In this document: positions 7,989 to 16,092 of the stretch, one piece after another
How positions within the stretch are numbered: the stretch's first letter is position 1
Layout of the letters: every line of letters begins with the position of its first letter
NCBI RefSeq assembly: GCF_003389455.1
Contig: NZ_QUAC01000079.1
Location: 1 to 46,505, forward strand
Length of the DNA stretch: 46,505 bases
Reading direction: 5' to 3'
DNA from: Streptomyces inhibens
GTDB lineage: Bacteria > Actinomycetota > Actinomycetes > Streptomycetales > Streptomycetaceae
Position numbers and translations under genes: made by a program
Notes under the pieces: generated by a model
What the model saw: the letters and a program-made list of their open reading frames with translations, nothing else
What the model was told of the DNA's origin: nothing
Database searches by the model: none

Positions 7989-9266
7989 TTACGTGTACCG
8001 CAGATACCGCCGCCGCACCGCACGGAAGCGGGTGAGGTTCTCCTGCCAGGCGGCGACGATCTCGTCCGTCCCGGCGCCCGCGTCGATCATCTTCCGTACG
8101 GTCGACGAGCCGGTCAGCCGGTCGATGCCGTTGTCCGGGCGCCAGGCGAAGCCGGGCCAGATCCGCTTCGCGGTCACCAGGAGGCCGATACCGGTGCGCA
8201 CCGGGTCGAAGGCGGCGCGGTCGTGGAGGTGCAGCTGTACGCCGCCGACCGTCCTGCCCTGGAACTTGGAGAAGGTGGGTGCGAAGTAGGCCTCCCTGAA
8301 GTGCACGCCGGGCAGGCCCAGTTCGGTGGCGGCCGCGGCCCACCGCCGGTCGATGCCATCGGCGCCCAGCAGCTCGAAGGGGCGGGTGGTGCCGCGTCCC
8401 TCGGAGAGGTTGGTGCCCTCGAACAGGCAGGTGCCCGCGTAGACCAGCGCGGTGTCCGGGGTGGGCATGTTGGGGCTGGGCGGCACCCAGGGCAGGCCGG
8501 TCGTGTCGTAGAAGTCGCCGCGTCGCCAGCCGGTCATCCGGACCGTCTCCAGCTCCACCGGGCGCCCGGCGGCCTTCGGGACGAACTCGCCGTTGAACAG
8601 CAGCGCCAGCTCCGCCACCGTCATCCCGTGCGCCTGCGCGATCGGCTCCCGGCCGACGAACGAGGCGTACGCCTTGTCCAGCACCGGACCGGTGGCCGAG
8701 CGGCCGGTGACCGGGTTGGGCCGGTCCAGGACCACAAAGCGTTTGCCGGCGAGGACGGCCGCCACCATGCAGTCGTACAGCGTCCAGATGTAGGTGTAGA
8801 AGCGGGCGCCGACGTCCTGGATGTCGAAGACGATGGTGTCCACGCCGGAGGCGGTGAAGATGTCGGCGAGTTGCTTGCCGCTCTTGTTGTACGTGTCGTA
8901 GACCGGCAGCCCGGTGGCCGGATCGTCGTAGCGGCCCTCGGAGCCGCCGGCCTGTGCGGTGCCCCGGAAGCCGTGCTCGGGGCCGAAGACGGCGGTCAGG
9001 TGCACCCGGTCGTCGGCGTGCATGACGTCCACGATGTGCTCGACGGCCTGGGTGACGCCGGTGGGGTTGGTGACGATGCCGACCCGCCGGCCCGCCAGGA
9101 GGCGGTAGTCGTCGGCGGCCAGCCGGTCGAAGCCGGTGTGCACCCGCCGTTTGCCGCCGTGGGCAGGGGATGCCGCACGGGCCGGCCCGGCGGCCGCGGT
9201 GAGCGCCGCGCCGGCCGCGCCGGTCGCCGCCAGATGCCCGAGCAGTACGCGTCTCGACAGAGCCAT
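7989..9266 (-). CDS. Tat-exported NamZ-like exo-beta-N-acetylmuramidase (DUF1343 family)
   Basis: Predicted exported peptidoglycan-turnover glycosidase of 425 aa. The N-terminus MALSRRVLLGHLAATGAAG has a twin-arginine signal followed by an Ala-rich cleavage region. The mature part shows the DUF1343 hallmarks: GRRVGIVTNPTGV, the VFGPEHGFRG segment near residue 100, the VYDTYNKSGKQ segment and FDIQDVGARFYTYI. The family's characterised member, Bacillus NamZ (GH171), releases terminal N-acetylmuramic acid. The start at 9266 has GGAGGTG 7 nt upstream; a longer reading to 9314 lacks a ribosome site and would bury the Tat signal. It is followed on the same strand by an MHS transporter, which might import the released product, but that is inference. 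Confidence 0.88.
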   Translation of the reverse strand: MALSRRVLLGHLAATGAAGAALTAAAGPARAASPAHGGKRRVHTGFDRLAADDYRLLAGRRVGIVTNPTGVTQAVEHIVDVMHADDRVHLTAVFGPEHGFRGTAQAGGSEGRYDDPATGLPVYDTYNKSGKQLADIFTASGVDTIVFDIQDVGARFYTYIWTLYDCMVAAVLAGKRFVVLDRPNPVTGRSATGPVLDKAYASFVGREPIAQAHGMTVAELALLFNGEFVPKAAGRPVELETVRMTGWRRGDFYDTTGLPWVPPSPNMPTPDTALVYAGTCLFEGTNLSEGRGTTRPFELLGADGIDRRWAAAATELGLPGVHFREAYFAPTFSKFQGRTVGGVQLHLHDRAAFDPVRTGIGLLVTAKRIWPGFAWRPDNGIDRLTGSSTVRKMIDAGAGTDEIVAAWQENLTRFRAVRRRYLRYT

Positions 9267-9382
9267 CCGTACACCTCCGTGATCAGAAACCCACCGGATA
9301 CGTGTCGTGTGCACGCTAACGCGCTCCGGGCCCGGGCGGAACGCGCCCGGCCGTGACGGGATACGGACTCTTCCGCCAGGAC

Positions 9383-9400
9383 ATACCGACTGGTTAGTCT
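9383..9400. promoter_or_regulatory. Candidate TetR-family operator upstream of the SDR gene
   Basis: ATACCGACTGGTTAGTCT lies about 40 nt before the SDR start. It shares the CCGACT core and spacing with the near-perfect palindrome at 15985-16002 upstream of the phosphotransferase/acyl-CoA dehydrogenase pair. Related CCGACT/AGTCGG palindromes are commonly TetR/AcrR operators in actinobacterial acyl-CoA metabolism. The regulator at 11998-12603 is the obvious candidate binder. Confidence 0.5.
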
Positions 9401-9439
9401 GCCAGTGAGTCGATCCGACGCGACCGAGGGAGACACAGC

Positions 9440-10210
9440 GTGGAAGCCGTACGGGACAAGGCCGTTGTCGTGACCGGGGCCGGCGGGGGGATCGGCGCCG
9501 CCCTGGCCCGCCGGTTCGCCGCCGAAGGCGCCCGGGTCGCGGTCAACGACCTGGACGAGGCCAAGGCGCAGCGGACCGCCGACGAGATCGGGGCGGTCGC
9601 GGTCCCCGGCGATGCCTCCGCCGTCGTCCCGGCCGCCCGCGAGGCGCTCGGTGGCGGGATCGACATCTTCTGCGCCAATGCCGGGGTCGGCACCGGCGGC
9701 GGGCCCGAGGCGTCCGAGGAGGACTGGACGCTGGCCTGGGACGTCAATGTCATGGCCCATGTACGGGCGGCGCGCGAGCTGGTGCCGGAGTGGCTGGCGC
9801 GCGGCAGCGGACGCTTCATCTCCACGGTGTCCGCCGCCGGCCTGCTGACCATGGTCGCCGCGGCACCGTACAGCGTCACCAAGCACGGCGCGTACGCCTT
9901 CGCCGAGTGGCTCTCGCTGACCTACCGCCACCGCGGCATCGATGTCCACGCCATCTGCCCCCAGGGCGTACGCACCGACATGCTCGCCGCCACCGGGACC
10001 GCCGGGGACCTGGTCCTCACGCCCACGGCCGTGGAGCCCGAGGACGTCGCCGACGCGCTGTTCAAGGCGATGGCGGAGGGCCGCTTCCTGGTCCTGCCGC
10101 ACCCGGAGGTCGCCGACTACTACACCGCACGGGCCGCCGACCCCGACCGCTGGCTCGGCGCGATGAACCACCTCCAGCAGAAGCTGGAGCAGGCCGAGGG
10201 CCGCTCCTAG
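9440..10210 (+). CDS. SDR family oxidoreductase
   Basis: NAD(P)-dependent short-chain dehydrogenase/reductase of 256 aa, a normal length for classical SDRs. It has the cofactor motif TGAGGGIG at about residues 12-19, a NAG-type segment (CANAGVG), and the catalytic Ser...Tyr-x3-Lys set in STVSAAG and YSVTK. The acidic residue at the end of beta-2 (VNDLDEA) suggests NAD(H) preference. Start is GTG at 9440, preceded by GAGGGAG. It begins the acyl-activation block and has a candidate TetR operator in its promoter; a hairpin separates it from the acyl-CoA ligase gene. The substrate is probably a hydroxyacyl compound or alcohol, by context only. Confidence 0.9.
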   Translation: MEAVRDKAVVVTGAGGGIGAALARRFAAEGARVAVNDLDEAKAQRTADEIGAVAVPGDASAVVPAAREALGGGIDIFCANAGVGTGGGPEASEEDWTLAWDVNVMAHVRAARELVPEWLARGSGRFISTVSAAGLLTMVAAAPYSVTKHGAYAFAEWLSLTYRHRGIDVHAICPQGVRTDMLAATGTAGDLVLTPTAVEPEDVADALFKAMAEGRFLVLPHPEVADYYTARAADPDRWLGAMNHLQQKLEQAEGRS

Positions 10211-10214
10211 CAGG

Positions 10215-10248
10215 ACGGGGTGGCGGGCCGACCGGGCCGCCACCCCGT
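10215..10248 (+). terminator. Hairpin between the SDR and acyl-CoA ligase genes
   Basis: A perfect 12-bp stem (ACGGGGTGGCGG at 10215-10226 with 10237-10248) and a 10-nt loop lie 5 nt after the SDR stop. It is either a terminator or a partial attenuator within a longer operon. Confidence 0.6.
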
Positions 10249-10308
10249 GTCACCCCAGGTGTTCCCCGCAGGGATGATCAGGCGATCAGCAAGAAAGGGC
10301 CGCACCCG

Positions 10309-11970
10309 ATGACCTCCTACCAGGACAAGCCGTGGCTGGCACAGCTCACCGACGCCCAGCGCGCCCCCGTCCAGCCGCCCCCCTCGACGCTGCACGCCTT
10401 CCGGGCGGCGGTGGGCCGCGTCCCCGACCGCACGGCGCTCGCCTACTTCGACGGCCGGCTGTCCTACGCCGAGACCGACGCGCTCTCCGACGGCATCGCC
10501 GCCCACCTCGTCCAGCGCGGATTCCGGCGCGGCGACCGGGCCGCGGTCATGCTGCAGAACACCCCGCACTTCGTGCTCGCGCTGCTCGGCGTCTGGAAGG
10601 CGGGCGGCGTGGTGGTGCCCGTCAACCCCATGTACAAGTCCGGCGAAATGCGGCACATCCTGGACGACGCCGAGGTCACCGCCGTCATCTGCGCCGACCG
10701 CACCTGGGACGATTTTCTGCGCGCCACCGCCGCCGAGGCACCGTCCGTACGGATCGCGCTCACCGCGTACGAACGGGATCTGCAGACCCGCGACGACCGG
10801 CGGGTGCTGCGCGGCGAGCGCCTGGGACCGCTGGAGGGCGCCGACGATCTGCTGACCGTCGCCCGCACCACCGGGAGGATCGGCGCGGTGCCGGCCGATC
10901 CGGAGCTCACCGCCGACGACCTCGCGCTGATCAGCTACACCTCCGGCACCAGCGGCACCCCCAAGGGCGCCACCAACACCCACGGCAACATCACCTACAA
11001 CGCCGAACGCCAGCGCACCGGCCTGGGCCTGCCCGAGGGCGCCACCTACTTCGCGCTCGCCCCGCTCTTCCACATCACCGGCATGGTCTGCGAACTGGCC
11101 GCCTGTATCGCCAACGCCGGCACCCTCGCGCTGGCCTACCGCTTCGAGGCGGGCGTCGTCCTGGACGCCTTCCTGGAGCACCGCCCCGCCTACACCGTCG
11201 GCCCCTCCACCGCCTTCATGGCGCTGATGGCCCACCCCGGCGTCACCCGCGATCACTTCGCGTCCTTCGTGACCATGTCCTCCGGCGGTGCGCCGTTGCC
11301 GCCCGCGCTCGTCGCGACATTCCACGAAGAGTTCGGCCCGTACATCCACAACGGCTACGGCCTGACCGAGTGCACCGCGCCCTGCGCCAGCGTCCCGCCC
11401 GGCAGGCGAGCACCGGTCGACAAGGTCTCCGGGACGCTCGCGGTCGGCGTCCCCGGCCCCGACACCGTCGTACGGATCATCGACGAGAACGGCCGGGACC
11501 TGCCGTTCGGTGAACAGGGCGAGATCGCGGTCCGCGGCCCGCAGGTCGTCCCCGGCTACTGGCGCCGCCCCGACGCCACCGCCGAGGGCATTCCGGACGG
11601 CGAACTGCGCACCGGCGACATCGGCTTCATGGACACCGACGGCTGGCTCTATGTCGTCGACCGCAAGAAGGACATGATCAACGCCTCCGGCTTCAAGGTG
11701 TGGCCGCGCGAGGTCGAGGATGTGCTCTACAGCCACCCCGCGGTGCGCGAGGCGGCGGTCGTCGGGGTGCCCGACGCCTACCGCGGCGAGTCGGTGAAGG
11801 CCTATGTCAGCCTGCGCCCGGGGACGGCTCCCGACCCCGCCGAGCTGTCCGCCTACTGCAAGGAACGGCTGGCCGCGTACAAATATCCCCGCGAGGTGGA
11901 GATCCTGGCCGAGCTTCCCAAGACCACGAGTGGCAAGATCCTCCGACGGGAGCTGCGCCACCGCGCATGA
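10309..11970 (+). CDS. Acyl-CoA synthetase (AMP-binding, long-chain fatty acid-CoA ligase type)
   Basis: ATP-dependent carboxylate-CoA ligase of 553 aa that would activate a fatty or other organic acid via an acyl-adenylate. Motifs are in the expected order: P-loop-like YTSGTSGTPKGA (about 209-220), NGYGLTE (A5 region, about 347-353), TGDIGFMDTDGWLYVVDRKKD (A7/A8, about 434-454) and the C-terminal catalytic Lys543 in TTSGKILRREL. The start at 10309 is preceded by GAAAGGG; upstream in-frame codons have no homology to the family. Downstream lies a TetR gene only 27 nt away, and acyl-CoA dehydrogenase and phosphotransferase genes are near, so it likely feeds a beta-oxidation-like route. Confidence 0.93.
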   Translation: MTSYQDKPWLAQLTDAQRAPVQPPPSTLHAFRAAVGRVPDRTALAYFDGRLSYAETDALSDGIAAHLVQRGFRRGDRAAVMLQNTPHFVLALLGVWKAGGVVVPVNPMYKSGEMRHILDDAEVTAVICADRTWDDFLRATAAEAPSVRIALTAYERDLQTRDDRRVLRGERLGPLEGADDLLTVARTTGRIGAVPADPELTADDLALISYTSGTSGTPKGATNTHGNITYNAERQRTGLGLPEGATYFALAPLFHITGMVCELAACIANAGTLALAYRFEAGVVLDAFLEHRPAYTVGPSTAFMALMAHPGVTRDHFASFVTMSSGGAPLPPALVATFHEEFGPYIHNGYGLTECTAPCASVPPGRRAPVDKVSGTLAVGVPGPDTVVRIIDENGRDLPFGEQGEIAVRGPQVVPGYWRRPDATAEGIPDGELRTGDIGFMDTDGWLYVVDRKKDMINASGFKVWPREVEDVLYSHPAVREAAVVGVPDAYRGESVKAYVSLRPGTAPDPAELSAYCKERLAAYKYPREVEILAELPKTTSGKILRRELRHRA

Positions 11971-11997
11971 CGTACGCACGAAGGACAGGTGAGGGCG

Positions 11998-12603
11998 ATG
12001 GCCGGCACGAAGGACGGCAACGGCAACGGCAGCGCGAAGCCGGTGGCCCAGCGGCTGCTGGCCACCGCCACCCGGCTCTTCGCGGAGCAGGGCTATGACC
12101 GCACCTCCGTCCAGGAGATCGTCGATGCGGCGGGCGTCACCAAGGGCGCCCTCTACCACTACTTCGGTTCCAAGGACGATCTGCTGCACGAGGTCTACGG
12201 CCGGGTGCTGCGGCTCCAGCAGGAGCGGCTGGACCACTTCGCGGACGCCGACGCGCCGGTGGAGCAGCGGCTGCGGGACGCCGCCGCCGATGTCGTGGTC
12301 ACCACCATCGAGAACCTCGACGACACCAAGATCTTCTTCCGCTCGATGCACCACCTCAGCCCGGAGAAGGACAAGCAGGTACGCGCCGAACGGCGGCGCT
12401 ACCACGAGCGCTTCCGGGCCCTGATCGAGGAGGGCCAGCGCACCGGCGTGTTCGCCGCCGACATCCCCGCCGACCTCGTCGTGGACTACCACTTCGGCTC
12501 GGTGCACCACCTGGGCACCTGGTACCGCGAGAACGGTCCGCTCACCCCGCAGCAGGTCGCGGACCACCTCGCCGATCTGCTGCTGCGCGCCTTGCGGCCG
12601 TGA
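11998..12603 (+). CDS. TetR/AcrR-family regulator
   Basis: Ligand-responsive repressor of 201 aa. The N-terminal helix-turn-helix is clear (QRLLATATRLFAEQGYDRTSVQEIVDAAGVTKGALYHYFGSKDDLL, about residues 18-60), followed by an all-helical ligand-binding half. The GALYHYF recognition helix is typical of regulators of acyl-CoA or fatty-acid genes. Start choice: the ATG at 11998 has AGGTGAGG just upstream; a GTG at 11989 with AAGGA is an alternative that adds three residues. It is 27 nt behind the acyl-CoA ligase and probably co-transcribed with it. It is the best candidate to bind the CCGACT-type palindromes at 9383 and 15985. Confidence 0.9.
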   Translation: MAGTKDGNGNGSAKPVAQRLLATATRLFAEQGYDRTSVQEIVDAAGVTKGALYHYFGSKDDLLHEVYGRVLRLQQERLDHFADADAPVEQRLRDAAADVVVTTIENLDDTKIFFRSMHHLSPEKDKQVRAERRRYHERFRALIEEGQRTGVFAADIPADLVVDYHFGSVHHLGTWYRENGPLTPQQVADHLADLLLRALRP

Positions 12604-12613
12604 GCCACTGCGT

Positions 12614-12640
12614 CGGGGTGCGGCGCCGGGCCGCACCCCG
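12614..12640 (+). terminator. Hairpin terminator after the TetR gene
   Basis: A perfect 11-bp stem (CGGGGTGCGGC at 12614-12624 with 12630-12640) and a 5-nt loop lie 10 nt after the TetR stop codon, ending the acyl-activation transcript. Confidence 0.7.
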
Positions 12641-12832
12641 GCGCCGCTCGGCACCCGGGCCCACCGGGCCTTGACCGCACCCTCGGGAAATTGTTGGATT
12701 GCGAGCAAGACCAGTGGGCATGCGCCCCGGGGCGATGAGACTCAAGGGACGGTCACGGTCAGGGGCTGTCCTCATCCGGGACTCGTAACTTAAGGTGCGG
12801 ATAGTACCGATAGCTACCGATGTGGGTGCCCT

Positions 12833-13462
12833 TTGCCTGAAGTAACCCTGTTTCTCCGGGAGTACGCACGGACGCGCCGGGAGGTGGGGGCGATCGCTCC
12901 CAGTGGCTCCCGGCTCGGCAGGGCCCTCACCCGCTATGTGATCCCCAGCCCCGGCAGCGCCCGCGCGGTCCTTGAGGTGGGGCCGGGCACCGGGGCGGTG
13001 ACCCGCCATATCGCCGGCTCGCTCGGCCGGCTGGACACCCTCGACCTGGTCGAGGCCAATCCGCGCTTCGTCGACCTGCTGCACGGGGCCTACGGCAGCG
13101 ACCCGCGGCTCCAGTTCCGCACCGGCCTGGTGCAGGAACATGACCTCGGCACCTACGACACGATCGTCTGCGGTCTGCCGTTCGCGAACTTCGACGCCCC
13201 GACGACCGCGGACATCTTCGACCGGCTGCTCGGGGCCCTCAAGCCCGGCGGCACCCTGTCCTTCTTCGGCTATGTGGGAGGGGCGAGGATGCGCCGCACG
13301 TTCACCGGGCGAGCGGCTCGTGAACATGTCCTCGACGGGCAGAACACCCTGCGCCGGATATTGGACCGGCACACCTTCCGTACGGAACTGGTGCTGGGCA
13401 ACCTGCCGCCGGCCCGGGTGCATCACCTGGCGCCGGTCAGCGCCCCCGTTCACCCGGCGTGA
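12833..13462 (+). CDS. Class I SAM-dependent methyltransferase (phospholipid N-methyltransferase-like)
   Basis: Predicted methyltransferase of 209 aa. The N-terminal FLREYARTRREVGAIAPSG is typical of the PmtA/KsgA-like group, and the SAM-binding loop VLEVGPGTGAVTRHI lies at about residues 46-60. An acidic residue (DLVEAN) ends beta-2, and the motif IV region reads TIVCGLPFANF. The start appears to be TTG at 12833 (MPEVTLFLREY), because no ATG or GTG in frame keeps the conserved N-terminus. Related proteins are annotated as phosphatidylethanolamine N-methyltransferases or rRNA adenine dimethyltransferase-like; the true substrate is uncertain. It stands alone, between a terminator upstream and a bidirectional terminator downstream. 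Two TACCGAT copies at 12806 and 12816 lie in its short promoter region. Confidence 0.82.
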   Translation: MPEVTLFLREYARTRREVGAIAPSGSRLGRALTRYVIPSPGSARAVLEVGPGTGAVTRHIAGSLGRLDTLDLVEANPRFVDLLHGAYGSDPRLQFRTGLVQEHDLGTYDTIVCGLPFANFDAPTTADIFDRLLGALKPGGTLSFFGYVGGARMRRTFTGRAAREHVLDGQNTLRRILDRHTFRTELVLGNLPPARVHHLAPVSAPVHPA

Positions 13463-13536
13463 GATCGCGCTCACGCCCACCGGGCGACGCCCTCCTGCGC
13501 TCGGCAGGCCGGGCGTCACCGCCTCGCCCGTACGGT

Positions 13537-13576
13537 CCCGGGCGCCGCACCCTTGATCCGGGTGCCGGCGCCCGGG
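13537..13576. terminator. Bidirectional terminator between convergent genes
   Basis: A 16-bp stem with one bulged C (CCCGGGCGCCGCACCC at 13537-13552 with 13560-13576) and a 7-nt loop lies between the methyltransferase (+) and acyl-CoA dehydrogenase (-) genes, placed to serve both. Confidence 0.75.
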
Positions 13577-13625
13577 TTCCGTCGACGGCGGCCGGCCGGG
13601 TCCGGCTCCGGCCGTCGGGCACGTC

Positions 13626-14876
13626 CTAGAGGTAGCGCTTCAGCTCACGGCGCGCCAGCGACCGCTGGTGCACCTCGTCCGGGCCGTCCGCCAGCTGGAG
13701 GGTGCGCGCCCCGGCCCACAGCTCCGCCAGCGGGAAGTCCTGGCTGACGCCGCCCGCGCCGTGCAGCTGCACCGCCTTGTCGAGGATGTCCACGACCGTG
13801 CGCGGGGTGGCGATCTTGATGGCCTGGATCTCGGTGTGCGCGCCCTTGTTGCCGACGGTGTCCATCAGCCAGGCGGTCTTGAGCACCAGCAGCCGCAGCT
13901 GCTCCACCGCCACCCGGGCGTCCGCGATCCACTCCTGGACCACGCCCTGCTGGGCCAGCGGCTTGCCGAACGCCGTACGGGTCACCGCGCGGCGGCACAT
14001 CAGCTCGATGGCGCGCTCGGCCATCCCGATCAGCCGCATGCAGTGGTGGATCCGGCCGGGGCCGAGCCGGGCCTGGGCGATGCCGAAGCCGCCGCCCTCC
14101 TCGCCGATCAGATTGCCCGCCGGCACCCGTACATCGTGGAAGAGCACCTCGGCGTGGCCGCCGTGGTAGTGGTCCTCGTAGCCGTAGACCTGCATGGCGC
14201 GCTTGATCTCGACGCCGGGGGTGTCGCGCGGCACCAGGATCATCGACTGCTGGCGGCGCAGGTCCGGGCCGTCGGGGTCGGTCTTGCCCATCACGATGAA
14301 GATCTGGCACAGCGGGTTCATCGCCCCGGAGATGTACCACTTACGTCCGTTGATGACGTAGTCTCCCCCGCTCTCGGCTCCGCTCGAGCGGGAGGTGCCC
14401 CCATCATCGCGGGCGATATGCGTCTCGATGTTGGTGGCGTCCGACGAGGCCACCTCCGGCTCGGTCATCGCGAACGCCGACCGGATCTCGCCCGCCAGCA
14501 GCGGCTCCAGCCACTGCTTCTTCTGCGCCTCGTTGCCGAACTGCGCCAGCACCTCCATGTTGCCGGTGTCCGGCGCCGCGCAGTTCAGCGCGGTGGGCGC
14601 CAACTGCGGGCTGCGGCCGGTGATTTCGGCCAGCGGCGCGTACTGGAGGTTCGTCAGCCCCGCGCCGTGCTCCGCATCGGGGAGGAAGAGGTTCCACAGC
14701 CCCTGCTTGCGGGCCTCGGCCTTCAGCTCCTCGACGATCGCCGGGGTGTCCCACGGCGAGGCGAGCGCGGCCCGCTGCTCATGGGCGGTCTGCTCGGCCG
14801 GATGGACATGCTCGTCCATGAACGTCAGGAGCTTCTCGCGCAGCTCCTCGGTACGGGCGTCGTATGCGAAGTCCAT
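13626..14876 (-). CDS. Acyl-CoA dehydrogenase (ACAD10/11-like)
   Basis: FAD-dependent dehydrogenase of 416 aa introducing the alpha,beta double bond into acyl-CoA. The three ACAD domains are visible: an N-terminal helical domain, the middle beta domain with FAMTEPEVASSDATNIET (about 136-153) and INGRKWYISGA, and the C-terminal helical domain with the QLHGAGG segment and terminal DGPDEVHQRSLARRE. It lies 7 nt behind the phosphotransferase gene, the pairing seen fused in eukaryotic ACAD10/11. An oddity is a Gly/Ser-rich stretch (GGTSRSSGAESGG, about residues 160-172) that interrupts the usual ARDGDDYVING joint; it is encoded by a dispersed palindromic repeat inserted in frame. Confidence 0.93.
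   Translation of the reverse strand: MDFAYDARTEELREKLLTFMDEHVHPAEQTAHEQRAALASPWDTPAIVEELKAEARKQGLWNLFLPDAEHGAGLTNLQYAPLAEITGRSPQLAPTALNCAAPDTGNMEVLAQFGNEAQKKQWLEPLLAGEIRSAFAMTEPEVASSDATNIETHIARDDGGTSRSSGAESGGDYVINGRKWYISGAMNPLCQIFIVMGKTDPDGPDLRRQQSMILVPRDTPGVEIKRAMQVYGYEDHYHGGHAEVLFHDVRVPAGNLIGEEGGGFGIAQARLGPGRIHHCMRLIGMAERAIELMCRRAVTRTAFGKPLAQQGVVQEWIADARVAVEQLRLLVLKTAWLMDTVGNKGAHTEIQAIKIATPRTVVDILDKAVQLHGAGGVSQDFPLAELWAGARTLQLADGPDEVHQRSLARRELKRYL
14361..14405. repeat. Dispersed palindromic repeat inserted in frame within the acyl-CoA dehydrogenase gene
   Basis: On the plus strand the segment runs from CTCCCCC to CCCCCATC with a central CTCGAGC palindrome, and its ends match the repeat at 2479-2520. 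In the dehydrogenase it encodes about 13 extra Gly/Ser-rich residues in a surface loop before the DYVING strand, so the reading frame survives. Confidence 0.6.
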
Positions 14877-14883
14877 GGGTGCC

Positions 14884-15936
14884 TCAGCCTTCCTTGAGGG
14901 TGGTGAGTCCGTGGCCGATGAAGACGGGGACGAGCTCGCCGATCCGGTCGAACCCCGCGCCGACGGTCTGGCCGAGCGTGAAGCGGTAGTGGATGCCCTC
15001 CAGGATCACGGCGAGCTTGAACCAGGCGAACGCCGTGTACCAGGCGATGGCGGAGGTGTCCCGGCCCGAGCGCGCGGCATAGCGCTCGATCAGCTCGGCC
15101 GGCGAGGGGTGGCCGGCGGCGCCACTGGTGGTGCTGACGGGTGACTCGGGCAGGCCCAGGTCGGAGCTGTACATCACCAGCAGACCGAGGTCGGTCAGCG
15201 GATCGCCGAGGGTGGACATCTCCCAGTCCAGTACGGCGTTGATGGTGTCGTCCGCGCCGACCAGGACGTTGTCGAGCCGGAAGTCGCCGTGCACGACGGT
15301 CGGCGCGGGCGAGGCGGGCAGCGCCCGGCCCAGCGCCTCGTGCAGCTCGTCGATCCCCGGCAGCTCACGGTTCTTCGAGGCGCTCAACTGCTTGCCCCAG
15401 CGCCGCAGTTGGCGCTCCAGAAAGCCGTCCGGGCGGCCGAAGTCGCCGAGCCCGACCGCCTCCGGGTCCACGGCGTGCAGCTCCACGAGCGTGTCGACCA
15501 GGGACAGGACCACGGCGCGGGTGCGCTCGGGCCCGAGCGGGGCGAGCTGGCCGGCCGTCCGGTACGGCACGCCCTCCACCAGCTCCATCACATAGAAGGG
15601 CGCGCCGATCACCGACTCGTCCTCGCACAGCAGCAGCGCCTCGGGCACCGGCACCGGCGTCTCGTGCAGCGCGCTGATGACGCGGTGCTCGCGCCGCATG
15701 TCGTGCGCGGTGGCCAGCACATGGCCGAGCGGCGGCCGGCGTACGACCCAGGAGGCGGCGCCGTCGGTGACGCGGTAGGTGAGGTTGGACCGCCCGCCCT
15801 CGATCAGCTGCGCCCGCAGCGGGCCGCCGGCCAGCCCCGGCCGCTCCCGGTCCAGATGCTCGCGCAATCTCTCCAGGTCGAGGCCGGGAGGGTCCTCCCG
15901 GTCCGGTGCCTGAGGGGGAGGGGTGCCCTTGCTCAT
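14884..15936 (-). CDS. Phosphotransferase-family protein (aminoglycoside phosphotransferase fold, ACAD10/11-type)
   Basis: Cytoplasmic kinase-fold protein of 350 aa. The N-lobe has IEGGRSNLTYRV (nucleotide-binding loop region); the catalytic loop is VVHGDFRLDNVLV (about 213-225) and the metal-binding segment is LDWEMSTLGDP (about 236-246). This subgroup is not an antibiotic-resistance enzyme: close relatives are linked or fused to acyl-CoA dehydrogenases, and mammalian ACAD10/11 use the kinase domain to phosphorylate 4-hydroxyacyl-CoA. The adjacent dehydrogenase 7 nt downstream fits a role in 4-hydroxy acid catabolism. GGAGGAG stands 5 nt before the ATG. A TetR-type palindrome lies about 50 nt upstream. 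Confidence 0.9.
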   Translation of the reverse strand: MSKGTPPPQAPDREDPPGLDLERLREHLDRERPGLAGGPLRAQLIEGGRSNLTYRVTDGAASWVVRRPPLGHVLATAHDMRREHRVISALHETPVPVPEALLLCEDESVIGAPFYVMELVEGVPYRTAGQLAPLGPERTRAVVLSLVDTLVELHAVDPEAVGLGDFGRPDGFLERQLRRWGKQLSASKNRELPGIDELHEALGRALPASPAPTVVHGDFRLDNVLVGADDTINAVLDWEMSTLGDPLTDLGLLVMYSSDLGLPESPVSTTSGAAGHPSPAELIERYAARSGRDTSAIAWYTAFAWFKLAVILEGIHYRFTLGQTVGAGFDRIGELVPVFIGHGLTTLKEG

Positions 15937-15984
15937 CGTGCTCCTCCGTACGGAGTGGACGGTCCATCGGTCGCTGCACCGATC

Positions 15985-16002
15985 ATGCCGACTAGTCGGT
16001 AT
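15985..16002. promoter_or_regulatory. TetR-type operator palindrome upstream of the phosphotransferase/dehydrogenase operon
   Basis: ATGCCGACTAGTCGGTAT is an 18-bp palindrome with one mismatched pair, 49 nt upstream of the phosphotransferase start. It shares the CCGACT core with the site at 9383-9400. Both flank genes of one probable acid-degradation pathway, so a common regulator is likely. Confidence 0.65.
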
Positions 16003-16092
16003 GGAGTCCAGTGCCGGTGCGTGGGGCGTCGGTCACGCGACGCATTTCCGCCGTACCGCTGACCGGCGGCCGGCCGGGCCCCGGGCCATGGC

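Noticed and set aside
10207..12708. Long minus-strand open frame opposite the acyl-CoA ligase and TetR genes
   Set aside because: It spans two confident plus-strand genes and an intergenic terminator. No protein-like motifs or ribosome site.
14884..15936. Aminoglycoside resistance gene
   Set aside because: It has the phosphotransferase fold, but it belongs to the acyl-CoA dehydrogenase-linked subgroup and is in an operon with a dehydrogenase.
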